Source: Collimonas sp. OK307
GTDB lineage: Bacteria; Pseudomonadota; Gammaproteobacteria; Burkholderiales; Burkholderiaceae_D
NCBI RefSeq assembly: GCF_900113705.1
Contig: NZ_FOQI01000005.1
Coordinates: forward strand, 62,001-126,000
Direction of reading: 5' to 3'
DNA length: 64,000 nt
Shown here one piece after another: positions 17,905 through 27,358 of this stretch (its first letter is position 1; every line of letters begins with the position of its first letter). Position numbers and translations under genes: made by a program. The notes under the pieces were generated by a model. The model had not been told where the DNA came from. It saw nothing but the letters and a program-made list of their open reading frames with translations, and ran no database searches.

Positions 17905-19011
17905 TCAAAGTGAGAAGTGGTTTGCGCCTTTGGCGACATGGCGGGCAATAGTTTCACCCAGTTCGGTGGTCGACGCGTCGCCGCCAAGGTCGGGCGTGAG
18001 CGGGCCGCTCCTGAGAACGTCCTCGATCGCGGCGACGATGGCGTCATGGGCGTCGCGGCCGGCTCCCTGGCCTGTCGTGAGAAAGTCCAGCATGAGAGCA
18101 CCGGACCAGATCATGGCGATGGGGTTGGCAATGTTCTTGCCATAGATGTCAGGTGCCGATCCGTGCACCGGCTCGAACAGGGACGGGAAGCGGCGATCCG
18201 GGTTGAGGTTGGCCGAGGGCGCCAAGCCGATGGTGCCGGTGGTGGCCGGTCCCAAGTCGGACAGGATGTCGCCGAACAGATTGGAGGCGACTACCACATC
18301 GAAGCGCGTCGGTTGCAGCACGAAGCGTGCCGACAGGATGTCGATATGCTGCTTGTCCACCGTCACTTCAGGATAGCCGGCGGACACGGCGTCGGCGCGG
18401 CCATCCCACCACGGCATGCTGATGGCAATGCCGTTGGACTTGGTGGCCACCGTCAGGTGCTTGCGCGGCCGGTTGTTGGCCAGCTCGAATGCATATTTCA
18501 ATACCCGGTCGGCGCCGAATCGGGAGAACACCGATTCCTGGATCACGATTTCGCGCTCGGTGCCGGCGTACATGGTGCCGCCTAGTGATGTGTATTCGCC
18601 TTCGGTGTTTTCGCGCACCACGTAGTAGTCGATGTCGCCCGGCTTGCGATTGGCCAGCGGACAAGGCACGCCTTCGAACAGGCGCACCGGGCGCAGGTTG
18701 ATGAACTGGTCGAATTCGCGGCGGAACTTCAACAACGAGCCCCAGAGCGAGACATGGTCAGGCACGGTGGCTGGCCAGCCTACCGCGCCGAAGTAAATGG
18801 CGTCGCAGCCGGCGAGCTGATCCTTCCAATCATCCGGCATCATCTGGCCATGGGTGGCGTAATAGTCGCAGCTGGCCCAGTCGATTACCTTCAATTCCAG
18901 CTGGATATCGAAGCGCTTCGCGGCGGCCTGTACTACTCTCAGGCCCTCCGGCATGACTTCCTTACCGATGCCGTCGCCGGCGATCAATGCGATGGAAAAA
19001 CTGTTTTTCAT
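17905..19011 (-). CDS. tartrate / D-malate dehydrogenase family (isocitrate/isopropylmalate fold)
   Basis: Metal- and NAD-dependent decarboxylating beta-hydroxyacid dehydrogenase of about 368 residues. N-terminal IALIAGDGIGKEV, the substrate loop KFRREFDQFINLRPVRL, VVRENTEGEY, and the C-terminal cofactor region PVHGSAPDIYGKNIANPIAMIWS place it in the TtuC/DmlA branch rather than LeuB. Possible substrates are tartrate, D-malate or a 3-alkylmalate. The ATG at 19011 (MKNSFSIALIAGDG) fits the family N-terminus better than the longer ORF to 19035. It sits in the operon between the FAD oxidase and the semialdehyde dehydrogenase. Confidence 0.88.
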   Translation of the reverse strand: MKNSFSIALIAGDGIGKEVMPEGLRVVQAAAKRFDIQLELKVIDWASCDYYATHGQMMPDDWKDQLAGCDAIYFGAVGWPATVPDHVSLWGSLLKFRREFDQFINLRPVRLFEGVPCPLANRKPGDIDYYVVRENTEGEYTSLGGTMYAGTEREIVIQESVFSRFGADRVLKYAFELANNRPRKHLTVATKSNGIAISMPWWDGRADAVSAGYPEVTVDKQHIDILSARFVLQPTRFDVVVASNLFGDILSDLGPATTGTIGLAPSANLNPDRRFPSLFEPVHGSAPDIYGKNIANPIAMIWSGALMLDFLTTGQGAGRDAHDAIVAAIEDVLRSGPLTPDLGGDASTTELGETIARHVAKGANHFSL

Positions 19012-19048
19012 GGCAGGGTCTCGAATTAAATTCACTAAAAAAATAATC

Positions 19049-20341
19049 TCAGGCCAGCTTGTCCTTGAGCTGGTAGTACATGCCGATCAGAGGCAGGAAC
19101 CATGGCGGCCCGACGTGGCCGGGGATGGCTGGCCAGTCGCGTTCGCGCCAGGGATTGGCGCTGGCGTCGCCGGTCATCACCGCTGCCATGCATTGGCCCA
19201 TGTGCACCGACATCTGGGTGCCGTGTCCGCTATAACCCATCGAGTAATACAGACCGTCGCGCTCGCCTGCTTGCGGCAGGCGGTCGCGTGTCATGTCGAC
19301 CAGACCACCCCAGCAGTAGTCCAGGCGCACCTTGCCCAGTTGCGGGAAGGTCTGCATCAGGCCCGCGCGCAGGATCTCGCCACTGGCGGAATCGGACTGC
19401 GGGCTGGAAATGGCGAAGCGGGCCCGTCCGCCGAAGATCAGGCGATGGTCGGGCGTCATGCGGAAGTAATGGTGGATATTGGCCACCGTTGTGTAGGTAC
19501 GCTGCTGCGCAAGCAGTGCGGTGGCACGCTCGGCGCCTAGCGGTTCAGTGGCCACGATGAAACTGCCGATGGGCACGATACGGCGGCGCAACCAGCCGAA
19601 TGTGCGGTAGCTGCCGTGACGGCTGGCGCCGGTGGCCAGCAGCACCTGCTTGGCCAGAATCGTGCCTCGTACCGTATGGACGCGATGCGCGCAGGTGCCG
19701 CCGATGCGCTCCAGCCGGCGCACTTCGGTGCCGGTGTGGATGACCGCGCCATGCTTCTCGGCAGCCAGCGCTAGGCCGTGGGCGAAGCGGCCCATGTGCA
19801 TCTGCGCGCTGCGTTTGTAGAGCAGGCCGCCATGGAAACGCTCGCTCTGCACCTCGGCGCGCACCTGCGCGGCGTCCAGGACGGCGACGTCGAGATCCAC
19901 GCCGTCGGCGATAAGCCGCTCGGCGCTGCGCTGCAAGGCCACCATCTGGCCCGGCCGGGTGGCCAGTTTGAGTTTGCCGTGGCGCAGGAAGTCGCAGGCG
20001 ATCTGTTCCTTATCCACCAGCTGCGCCACCGTGTCGACGGCGTCGTCATAAGCGTGATACCAGGCACGGGCGCGCTCCACGCCGACCTTGGCCGCGACTT
20101 CGGCATAGTCCACCGCCAGGCCGTTGTTGACGTGGCCGCCGTTGCGCCCGGAGGCTTCGGCCGCCACATGCGGGCCGGCTTCCAGCACAACCACGCTGGC
20201 GCCGCGCTTGGCCAGGGCCAATGCGGCTGACAGGCCCGTAAAGCCTCCCCCGACGATGGCCACATCGACCTGGGTCGGCAATTCACGTGCCGGGGAGACA
20301 TATACGGGCGCCGAATCGGTCCAGTAGGATTCTAACTTCAT
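19049..20341 (-). CDS. FAD-dependent amine/amino-acid oxidase (DAO family, PuuB-like)
   Basis: Flavoprotein of about 430 residues. The N-terminal Rossmann signature VDVAIVGGGFTGLSAALALAKRGASV is followed by VLEAGPHVAAEASGRNGGHVNNG, and the C-terminal FAD-binding end reads MGYSGHGTQMSVHMGQ. This is the pattern of gamma-glutamylputrescine oxidase and related DAO enzymes, which oxidise an amine to an aldehyde plus ammonia and peroxide. The neighbouring aminotransferase and semialdehyde dehydrogenase fit an amine or polyamine breakdown route, but no glutamylputrescine ligase or hydrolase gene is present. ATG 20341 chosen over an unsupported extension. Confidence 0.87.
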   Translation of the reverse strand: MKLESYWTDSAPVYVSPARELPTQVDVAIVGGGFTGLSAALALAKRGASVVVLEAGPHVAAEASGRNGGHVNNGLAVDYAEVAAKVGVERARAWYHAYDDAVDTVAQLVDKEQIACDFLRHGKLKLATRPGQMVALQRSAERLIADGVDLDVAVLDAAQVRAEVQSERFHGGLLYKRSAQMHMGRFAHGLALAAEKHGAVIHTGTEVRRLERIGGTCAHRVHTVRGTILAKQVLLATGASRHGSYRTFGWLRRRIVPIGSFIVATEPLGAERATALLAQQRTYTTVANIHHYFRMTPDHRLIFGGRARFAISSPQSDSASGEILRAGLMQTFPQLGKVRLDYCWGGLVDMTRDRLPQAGERDGLYYSMGYSGHGTQMSVHMGQCMAAVMTGDASANPWRERDWPAIPGHVGPPWFLPLIGMYYQLKDKLA

Positions 20342-20550
20342 GGTGAGAATAACTCGACAAAGTGGGTTAATGAAACCAGGAGCGCCATCACCGGCATGCT
20401 TAGGGTGCATAGACGCAATGCGTCATGGGATCCAGCATAAGCTCACGCCGATGTGCCTGTGACGCGAACTGCGATGGCGTGGCGGCATGATGTACCGTTG
20501 TCAGGCAGGGAATCGGCAGAATGTTTGCTCGCCGGCCCCTTCATCCCGTC

Positions 20551-21477
20551 TCAGTAGCCTCGTCGGCGGTCGATCAGTCCCAGAAGCGGCATGCCGGCAC
20601 GATGGCGCCGCAGGTTTTCCAGCACCGCATCGACCGCGCCGTCGGGCTGTGTCATGCTGGCGATATGCGGTGTGATGACGATGTCGGGATGGCGCCAGAA
20701 TGGGTGGCCGGCCGGTAACGGCTCGGTATCGCAGACGTCCAGCACGGCGGCGCTCAGTTGGCCGTCCTGCAGCGCTGCCAGCAGATCGTCCTCGACCAGG
20801 TGGCCACCGCGTCCCACATTGATAAGCGCCGCGCCAGGCGGCAATTGCGCGAACAATTCGCGGCACAGGATGCCGCGCGTGTCATCGGTGAGCGGCAGCA
20901 GGCAGATCAGCACATCGGTGCCCGCCAAGAAATGATCCAGGCCATCGCAACCGCTATGGCACTCGACGCCGTCGATCTGATGTGGCGATCGGCTCCAGCC
21001 GGCGCAGGGGAAGCCCAGACCATGCAATTGCTGCAGCACAGCCCGGCCCAGCATGCCCAGGCCCAGTACGCCGACCCGGCAGGCGCTGGCCTGGCGCACG
21101 CGGCGCGCTTGCCATATCTGCTGCTGTTGCTGGCGGGCATAGTGGCGACTGTCACGGTGCAGGCCCAGCACTGCGTGGGTTACATATTGCACCATGCCGG
21201 CGGCGATGCCTGGCTCGGTCATGCGCACTACCGGCAGCTCCGGCGGCAGGCCGGACATCTCGAACTGGTCGATGCCGGCACCCACCGAAAACAGGATCTC
21301 CAGGTTGGGGAAACGCCGGGCGATGTCTTCGGGCGGCGTCCATGCAGCCAGATAACGCACGCTGGCGGGATCGCCTTCATACGGCCACAGGTGGAAGGGC
21401 AGCTCCGGCGCCTTCTGGGCGAATAGCCGGCCCCATTCGGCGCCGCGTTCCAGGTCGGCCTTGTAGAGAAAAGTCAT
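20551..21477 (-). CDS. D-isomer 2-hydroxyacid dehydrogenase, GhrA-like
   Basis: NAD(P)-dependent reductase of about 308 residues of the glyoxylate/hydroxypyruvate reductase A type. The nucleotide-binding motif VGVLGLGMLGRAVLQQL is near the middle; the catalytic Arg context INVGRGGHLVEDDLLAAL, the Glu context DVCDTEPLP and the catalytic His in ITPHIASMTQPD follow in the expected order. It would reduce a keto acid such as glyoxylate, or oxidise the D-hydroxyacid. It lies 19 bases after the second GNAT gene; a 209-base gap separates it from the FAD oxidase. The ATG at 21477 gives the usual short N-terminus. Confidence 0.88.
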   Translation of the reverse strand: MTFLYKADLERGAEWGRLFAQKAPELPFHLWPYEGDPASVRYLAAWTPPEDIARRFPNLEILFSVGAGIDQFEMSGLPPELPVVRMTEPGIAAGMVQYVTHAVLGLHRDSRHYARQQQQQIWQARRVRQASACRVGVLGLGMLGRAVLQQLHGLGFPCAGWSRSPHQIDGVECHSGCDGLDHFLAGTDVLICLLPLTDDTRGILCRELFAQLPPGAALINVGRGGHLVEDDLLAALQDGQLSAAVLDVCDTEPLPAGHPFWRHPDIVITPHIASMTQPDGAVDAVLENLRRHRAGMPLLGLIDRRRGY

Positions 21478-21496
21478 GATGTCGTTTGCGCCGGCG

Positions 21497-22387
21497 TTAG
21501 CCCAGCGCCTGGTTGATGATGGAATAGATTCGCCATTGCGCATCGCCATGGGGCGCGCTACCACGGCACATGGTCACCACGTCGTCCACGCAGGCAAGGC
21601 CGATGTCCTGCAGCCATGGTTTCAGGCCGCTCTTGCCCGGCACGTCGATGCGCAGGAAGGCGCCAGGGCAGGCGTTGACCCAGTGACTGATCAGCGTTTT
21701 CGCATCCTCAAGGTCGGCCGCGATCACGGGCCCGATCACGTGGCCGCGCCCGAACGCGCGCAGCATCGCCACGCCCTTGACGCGACCATCCTGTTCCAGC
21801 ACCGCTACCTCGGCGAACTTGAGCAGGGCCGTTAGCACGGCGCTACGGTCCATGCCGCTGGCGTGACGGTCGAATGTCAGCAAGGCCGGCGCTTCGCCGG
21901 CTTGCAGCGGGCGGATGCGGCTGCCTGGCGGCAATGCCGTGCGCGGCACCTGCGCCGTGGCGCTCTGGTGTTGGCTCAGGGTATCGATGACCTGGAAGCC
22001 CAGCTTTTCATATAGAGGACGGCCGGCCGCCGTGGCATTGAGGATCACGCTACGCCCACCGGCGTCGGCCAGCAGTTGCTGCATCATGGCACGCCCCAGG
22101 CCGTAGCCTTGCAGGGCATCGCTGATGATGACCAGGCCCAGTGTGGCGTGCTCGGGGCCGCAATGACACAGCATACCGCTGCCCGATGTCTCGGGGGCGG
22201 CCCCGGTACGCGCCAGCGCCACTACCCAGCCACGACTAACCGCATGATGGAATTGCCAGTCGGCCAGGCGGTGTGGCCATTTCAGATGCTGACTCAGGCC
22301 GTGGCAGGCCTGCAGGTCGGTCTCACGCATGGCGCGCAGTGTGGTCTGGCCTGCCGGGCCAGCCGGCAGTGTCCTTGCAGCTTGCAT
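21497..22387 (-). CDS. GNAT family N-acetyltransferase, paralogue 2
   Basis: About 296 residues. Same two-domain architecture as the gene at 15465: GNAT core (TLRAMRETDLQACHGLSQHL to about residue 140, with LGRAMMQQLL as coenzyme A loop and LNATAAGRPLYEKLGF) and a C-terminal domain with GHVIGPVIAADLEDAKTLI and a terminal SIINQALG. It is the first gene of the minus-strand operon. AAGGAAG lies about eight bases upstream of ATG 22387; the further upstream in-frame sequence to 22561 lies in the divergent promoter region and is rejected. Confidence 0.85.
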   Translation of the reverse strand: MQAARTLPAGPAGQTTLRAMRETDLQACHGLSQHLKWPHRLADWQFHHAVSRGWVVALARTGAAPETSGSGMLCHCGPEHATLGLVIISDALQGYGLGRAMMQQLLADAGGRSVILNATAAGRPLYEKLGFQVIDTLSQHQSATAQVPRTALPPGSRIRPLQAGEAPALLTFDRHASGMDRSAVLTALLKFAEVAVLEQDGRVKGVAMLRAFGRGHVIGPVIAADLEDAKTLISHWVNACPGAFLRIDVPGKSGLKPWLQDIGLACVDDVVTMCRGSAPHGDAQWRIYSIINQALG

Positions 22388-22971
22388 TGAACGCTTCCTT
22401 ATATATACCTGTTCACGAGGCCATGGTGCAGCATGGCCGGTTACTAGCGATGATGCCTCTTTGGCGCCGCGCAGCGTTTGTTTTCGACGGCGCGAATTCG
22501 CAATTTTATGGCGATCTGCCCCCCGTTCTCGGCACAAAATTGGGCGGCTTCGGCATAGCATGAGGCAGACAGGCGCGCGCTCTCTTTTCTTTTATGTGCG
22601 GCGCTCATTTCATTTCGTATTCCATCCACAAATGCCATGCCAGATTTTCTATTAGTCAATGTGCCCGTCGGGAGGAGAAAATTAAGCAGGCAACTCTGCG
22701 CGCAAGCGGGCTCGACCCGCATCGCCATGGTGAATGCGCCCCAAAGGGGTGCGCCCTGCTCGCATTGTTGCACTGCTCGGCAAGCTATGCTGATTGCGCC
22801 GTCGAAAACACATATTTCTGTTTCGTGACCCGGTCAAAAAGGAGTAAATCGCAAGTTTCGATATGTTGTAATCGTTCCCATGCATTGAACCCGCAAGCAA
22901 GAGAATTAGCACCATGTTATTCGCAGGACCATTCCGGTGAAGCGAACACTTTTTTGATAGGACGATTTTCA
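22388..22971. promoter_or_regulatory. divergent promoter region of the island
   Basis: This 584-bp stretch separates the minus-strand operon (first gene at 22387) from the plus-strand operon (first gene at 22972), so it must hold both promoters. The half near 22800-22970 is clearly more AT-rich than the flanking genes. I could not pick a convincing operator; any short ORF here lacks a ribosome-binding site and family features. Confidence 0.45.
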
Positions 22972-23640
22972 ATGAGCACTTTCAAGCCCAAATTCATCAC
23001 CTTCGATTGCTATGGTACGCTGACCCGTTTCCAGATGTCGGAAACGGCCAAGAAGCTCTACGCCGATCGCGTCTCCGAGGCCGACATGCCATTCTTCCTG
23101 CGCCAGTTTGCGGCTTACCGCCTGGATGAAGTGCTGGACCAGTGGAAGCCCTACGAGCAGGTGTGCAAGAACGCCATTCGGCGCACCTGCGAGCGCTGGG
23201 GTGTCAAGACCACCGACGAAGAGCTGGGCACCTTCTACAAGGCCGTACCGACCTGGGGGCCGCATCCCGACGTACCGGCCGCGCTGGCCAAGGTGGCAAA
23301 GGAAATCCCACTGGTGATCTTCTCCAATGCCGACGACAGTCAGATCATGCACAACGTCGAACAGCTCGGTGCGCCTTTCCACAAGGTCTTTACCGCCCAG
23401 CAGGCGCAAGCTTACAAGCCGCGCCTGCGCGCCTTCGAATATATGCTCGACAACCTGAACTGCAATCCGGAAGACGTGCTGCACGTGTCCTCCAGTCTGC
23501 GCTACGATCTGATGCCAGCCTCCGACATGGGAATCAAGAACAAGGTATTCGTCGCCCGCGGCCATGAGCCGTCCACTCCGTATTACGGCTATACCGAAAT
23601 CTCCGACCTGTCCGGCCTGCCGGGCGTGGTTGGTCTATAG
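22972..23640 (+). CDS. HAD-superfamily hydrolase, haloacid dehalogenase type II-like
   Basis: Cytosolic hydrolase of 222 residues. Motif I FDCYGTLTRF carries the nucleophilic Asp12, motif II is IFSNADDSQ, the Lys of motif III is in AYKPRLRAFEYML, and the acidic end is HVSSSLRYDLMPASDMG. The FDxYGT start is that of 2-haloacid dehalogenases, but many relatives with this signature have no known substrate, so true dehalogenation is uncertain. ATG 22972 is chosen by family N-terminus; a weak AGGACG lies upstream. First gene of the plus-strand operon that includes the ABC importer. Confidence 0.83.
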   Translation: MSTFKPKFITFDCYGTLTRFQMSETAKKLYADRVSEADMPFFLRQFAAYRLDEVLDQWKPYEQVCKNAIRRTCERWGVKTTDEELGTFYKAVPTWGPHPDVPAALAKVAKEIPLVIFSNADDSQIMHNVEQLGAPFHKVFTAQQAQAYKPRLRAFEYMLDNLNCNPEDVLHVSSSLRYDLMPASDMGIKNKVFVARGHEPSTPYYGYTEISDLSGLPGVVGL

Positions 23641-23827
23641 CAACCGGCGGCAGCCGGGTCGTCGTTTGCAAAGTCCGTGGTCCGGGCGTCGCAGCAGTTG
23701 GTATCAAAATTGCAACAGGTGATCGGACACATCAGGTGACAGGCCCCCGCGTGGAGCAAGCTGTGTGAGCAGGAGGGCGGGGCAGGTCGGTGGTCTTCGT
23801 GGTTGAATTTTTATTGTGAGGCTTTTC

Positions 23828-25450
23828 ATGAGCAAGCAGGAAAACGGACGATACCCCACAGAGGGAAACATCATTACCGGCGATTCGCTGGAAAACGTGC
23901 AGGGCGGTTTCACCCGCCGCGACATGATGCGCACCCTGCTGGCTGGCAGTCTTATGACGGTAGGCTCTGCGGGCCTGCTTAGCGCTAGCGGCAGCGCCAT
24001 GGCGCTGCCGCCAAAGCGCGGCGGCAAGATGCGCATTGCGACCCAGACCAGCTCCACCGCCGATACCCTTGATCCGGCCAAGACCGCGCACTCCACCGAT
24101 TACACGCGCGCTCACATGTTCTACAACGGCCTGACCAAGCTGGATGGCAAGCTCGGCCCGCAAATGGTGCTGGCCGAGGAAATGCTGACTACCGACGCCA
24201 CGCTGTGGACAGTCAAGTTGCGCAAGGGCGTGCTGTTTCACGACGGCAAGCCGTTCACGCCGGCCGACGTGGTCTATTCACTGATGCGCCACAAGGACCC
24301 TGCTACGGCCTCCAAGGTCAAGGTGCTGGCCGACCAGATCGAATCGGTCAAGGCCACCGGCCCCAATGAGGTCCAGATCAAGCTGGCCAACGCCAACGCC
24401 GACCTGCCGGTGATCCTGGCCACCGCCCAGTTCCTCATCATCCGCGATGGCACCACCAACTTCACCACACCCAACGGCACCGGCGCATTCAAGTGCAAGG
24501 AATTCACGCCGGGCGTGCGCACCATCGCCGTGCGCAACGAGAATTACTGGAAGTCCGGTCTACCTTACCTGGACGAGGTCGAACTCTTTGGCATCCCCGA
24601 CGAGGCCGCACGCGTCAATGCGCTGCTCTCGGGCGACGTGCATTGGATCAACGACGTCAATGCGCGCTCCACCGGTCGCGTCAAGTCCACGGCCGGCTAC
24701 ACGGTAATGGAGACCAAGTCCGGTCTTTACACGGACCTGGTGATCCGCCAGGACGTGGCGCCTGGCAACAGCCAGGATTTCACGCTGGGCATGAAGTACC
24801 TGATGGATCGCGAGCAGATCAAGACCGCCGCCTTCCGCGGTTTCGCCGTGACCGCCAACGACCAGCCCATCGATCCGACAAACCGCTTCTACTTTGCCGG
24901 TCTGCCGCAGCGTCCCTACGACCCGGACAAGGCCAAATTCCACCTGCAGAAGGCGGGCGTGCTGGGCAGCACCATCCCGCTCGTGGCCTCGGTGGCCGCG
25001 ACCGGATCGGTGGACATGGGCGTGCTGATGCAGCAAAGCGCCCAGAAGATCGGCCTGAAGCTGGATCTGAAGCGGGTTCCGGCCGACGGCTACTGGGCCA
25101 ACCAGTGGATGAAGGTGCCGTTGGGCTTTGGCAATATCAATCCGCGTCCCAGCGCCGACATTCTGTTCACACAGTTCTTCAAGTCCGATGCACAGTGGAA
25201 CGAATCAGGCTGGAAGAACGCGCAGTTCGACCAACTGGTCGTGGCCTCGCGCGGCGAGACCGATTTCAGCAAGCGCAAGCAGATGTACGCCGACCTGCAG
25301 ACTCTGGTGCACGAGAAGGGCGGCATCGGCATTCCGGTCTTCATCACCAACCTCGAAGGCATCAGCACCAAGGTCAAGGGCATTGATGCGATCCCACTGG
25401 GTGCGTTCATGAACTACACCTGTGCCGAGTATGTCTGGATGGACGCCTGA
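23828..25450 (+). CDS. ABC transporter substrate-binding protein, family 5 (peptide/opine type), Tat-type signal
   Basis: Periplasmic receptor of about 540 residues of the DppA/OppA family. A long N-region with FTRRDMMRTLLAGSLMTVG looks like a twin-arginine signal, followed by KRGGKMRIATQTSSTADTLDPAKT and the family core (GVLFHDGKPFTPADVVYSL, about residues 135-153). The ATG at 23828 has GAGG seven bases upstream. Followed in order by two permeases and a fused ATPase, giving a complete dipeptide-type importer. Ligands of such systems include peptides, opines and polyamine conjugates. Confidence 0.92.
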   Translation: MSKQENGRYPTEGNIITGDSLENVQGGFTRRDMMRTLLAGSLMTVGSAGLLSASGSAMALPPKRGGKMRIATQTSSTADTLDPAKTAHSTDYTRAHMFYNGLTKLDGKLGPQMVLAEEMLTTDATLWTVKLRKGVLFHDGKPFTPADVVYSLMRHKDPATASKVKVLADQIESVKATGPNEVQIKLANANADLPVILATAQFLIIRDGTTNFTTPNGTGAFKCKEFTPGVRTIAVRNENYWKSGLPYLDEVELFGIPDEAARVNALLSGDVHWINDVNARSTGRVKSTAGYTVMETKSGLYTDLVIRQDVAPGNSQDFTLGMKYLMDREQIKTAAFRGFAVTANDQPIDPTNRFYFAGLPQRPYDPDKAKFHLQKAGVLGSTIPLVASVAATGSVDMGVLMQQSAQKIGLKLDLKRVPADGYWANQWMKVPLGFGNINPRPSADILFTQFFKSDAQWNESGWKNAQFDQLVVASRGETDFSKRKQMYADLQTLVHEKGGIGIPVFITNLEGISTKVKGIDAIPLGAFMNYTCAEYVWMDA

Positions 25451-25522
25451 GGACCGGCAAGAGAAGTAAAGGCCAGGCGGGCAACCCCGTCGTGGCCCGT
25501 GACCTGCTTATCGAGGATAGCT

Positions 25523-26479
25523 ATGAATGGAATGATCCTGCGTCTGATACTGCGCCGCCTGGCACTGGCGGCGCTGACGCTGTTGCTGGTGTCGGCTGGC
25601 GTGTTCTTCATCACCAACCTGTTGCCGGGCGACGCGGCCCAAGCCGCGCTGGGCCAGGCCGCCACGCCCGAGACGGTGGCGGCGTTGCGCCTGCAGTATG
25701 GGCTGGACCTCCCGGCGCCATTGCGTTATGCCCGGTGGCTGGGGCACCTGCTCTCGGGCAACCCCGGCATATCGTTGGTCAATAACGTGCCGGTAGCGCA
25801 GATGATCGGTGGCCGCTTGCCCGCATCGCTGATGCTGGCGGCAATCACGGCAGCGGTGTCGGTACCGCTGGCGCTGTTGCTGGGTATCGCCTCGGCCATG
25901 TATCGCGGCTCGGCCTTCGATCGCGTGGTCAATGTCAGCGCGGTGTCGCTGGTCTCGGTGCCGGAATTCCTGGTCGCCACCATCGCGGTGATGATCTTCG
26001 CGGTCAAGCTGCGCTGGCTGTCGGCGTTGTCGCATTCGGCCGATGCTGCCACCTTGGGAGCCTTTATCAAGTCCTATGCGATGCCGGTGATGACGCTCTG
26101 CTGTGTGATCGTGGCGCAGATGACACGCATGACGCGCGCGGCCGTGATCGACCAGTTGCGCTCCTCCTATGCCGAGATGGCCTTGCTCAAAGGCGTCAGG
26201 CGCACCCGCATCGTGCTGCGCCACGCCTTGCCTAACGCCATCGGTCCGATCGCCAATGCGGTGGCGCTGAGCCTGTCCTACCTGTTGGGGGGAGTGATCA
26301 TCGTCGAGAGCATCTTCAACTATCCCGGCATCGCCACCCTGATGATCGATGCCGTCAGCACCCGCGACATGCCGCTGGTGCAGGCCTGTTCGATGATCTT
26401 CTGTGCCGGCTACCTGCTGCTGGTGCTGACCGCCGATGTGCTGGCCATTGTTTCCAATCCGAGGTTGAAGACACGATGA
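25523..26479 (+). CDS. ABC transporter permease, DppB type
   Basis: Inner-membrane permease of 318 residues with six hydrophobic segments. The N-terminal MILRLILRRLALAALTLLLVS and the EAA coupling loop (EMALLKGVRRTRIVLRHALPNAI, near residues 220-242) are diagnostic for the first permease of dipeptide/oligopeptide systems. Ribosome-binding site GAGGAT lies before ATG 25523. The stop overlaps the next permease start by four bases. Confidence 0.93.
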   Translation: MNGMILRLILRRLALAALTLLLVSAGVFFITNLLPGDAAQAALGQAATPETVAALRLQYGLDLPAPLRYARWLGHLLSGNPGISLVNNVPVAQMIGGRLPASLMLAAITAAVSVPLALLLGIASAMYRGSAFDRVVNVSAVSLVSVPEFLVATIAVMIFAVKLRWLSALSHSADAATLGAFIKSYAMPVMTLCCVIVAQMTRMTRAAVIDQLRSSYAEMALLKGVRRTRIVLRHALPNAIGPIANAVALSLSYLLGGVIIVESIFNYPGIATLMIDAVSTRDMPLVQACSMIFCAGYLLLVLTADVLAIVSNPRLKTR

Positions 26480-27351
26480 AAGCTCTCCACGATCCCGCGC
26501 GCGCCGAGGCCTCGACCGCCACTGCCAGCGCCGCCACCAAAAAGCCGCGCCGCCATTCCACCATGGCCTGGATCGGCATGGGCATCGTCGGCTTCTGGCT
26601 GCTCATGACCATCATTGGCCCGACCATCTCGCCCTACGACGCCACCGCCATCGTCGATGCCGATGTGTTTTCCGGCATGAGCCTCAAGTTCTTGCTGGGC
26701 AGTGATTACCTGGGGCGCGACATGCTGAGCCGCATCCTCTTCGGCACCCGGGCCACCATCGGGCTGGCGCTGGCGGCTACACTACTGGCCAGCATTATCG
26801 GCACGGCCATTGCGCTGTTCGCCGCCCTCTCCGGCGGCTGGCGCGACGCCGTCATCAGTCGAGCGCTCGATGCGCTGATCTCCATTCCGAGCAAGATGTT
26901 CGCATTGATGATGGTGGCGACCTTTGGTTCCTCCATGTGGCTCCTGGTGGTGACCGCCGCCATCGCCTACATGCCGGGCGCCTACCGGATCGCCCGCTCG
27001 CTGGCGGTCAACGTGCAGGCCATGGAATACGTGCAGGCCGCGCGGGCGCGCGGCGAGGGCGTGTGGTACATCATGACGATGGAGATGCTGCCCAACATGA
27101 TCCGCCCCGTGCTGGCCGACTTCGGGCTGCGCTTTGTGTACGTGGTGCTGCTGTTGAGCGGGCTGAGTTTCCTGAGCCTGGGCGTGCAGCCGCCCGACGC
27201 CGACTGGGGCTCGCTGGTGCGGGAGAACATTTCCGGACTGGGCGAGGGCGCGCTGGCGGTGATTATGCCGGCGCTGGCCATTGCCTCGCTGACCATCGGC
27301 GTGAACCTGTTGATCGATAACCTGCGCGGCAAGCGCGCTGCCAAGGAGTAA
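26476..27351 (+). CDS. ABC transporter permease, DppC type
   Basis: Second membrane subunit of the importer, 291 residues. One hydrophobic segment near residues 32-52 is followed by the family stretch LLGSDYLGRDMLSRILFGTRATI and an EAA loop (EYVQAARARGEGVWYIMTME). The C-terminal GVQPPDADWGSLV is typical of DppC/OppC. Start overlaps the DppB stop (ATGA), so the two are translationally coupled. Confidence 0.93.
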   Translation: MKALHDPARAEASTATASAATKKPRRHSTMAWIGMGIVGFWLLMTIIGPTISPYDATAIVDADVFSGMSLKFLLGSDYLGRDMLSRILFGTRATIGLALAATLLASIIGTAIALFAALSGGWRDAVISRALDALISIPSKMFALMMVATFGSSMWLLVVTAAIAYMPGAYRIARSLAVNVQAMEYVQAARARGEGVWYIMTMEMLPNMIRPVLADFGLRFVYVVLLLSGLSFLSLGVQPPDADWGSLVRENISGLGEGALAVIMPALAIASLTIGVNLLIDNLRGKRAAKE

Positions 27352-27358
27352 GCCTGTG

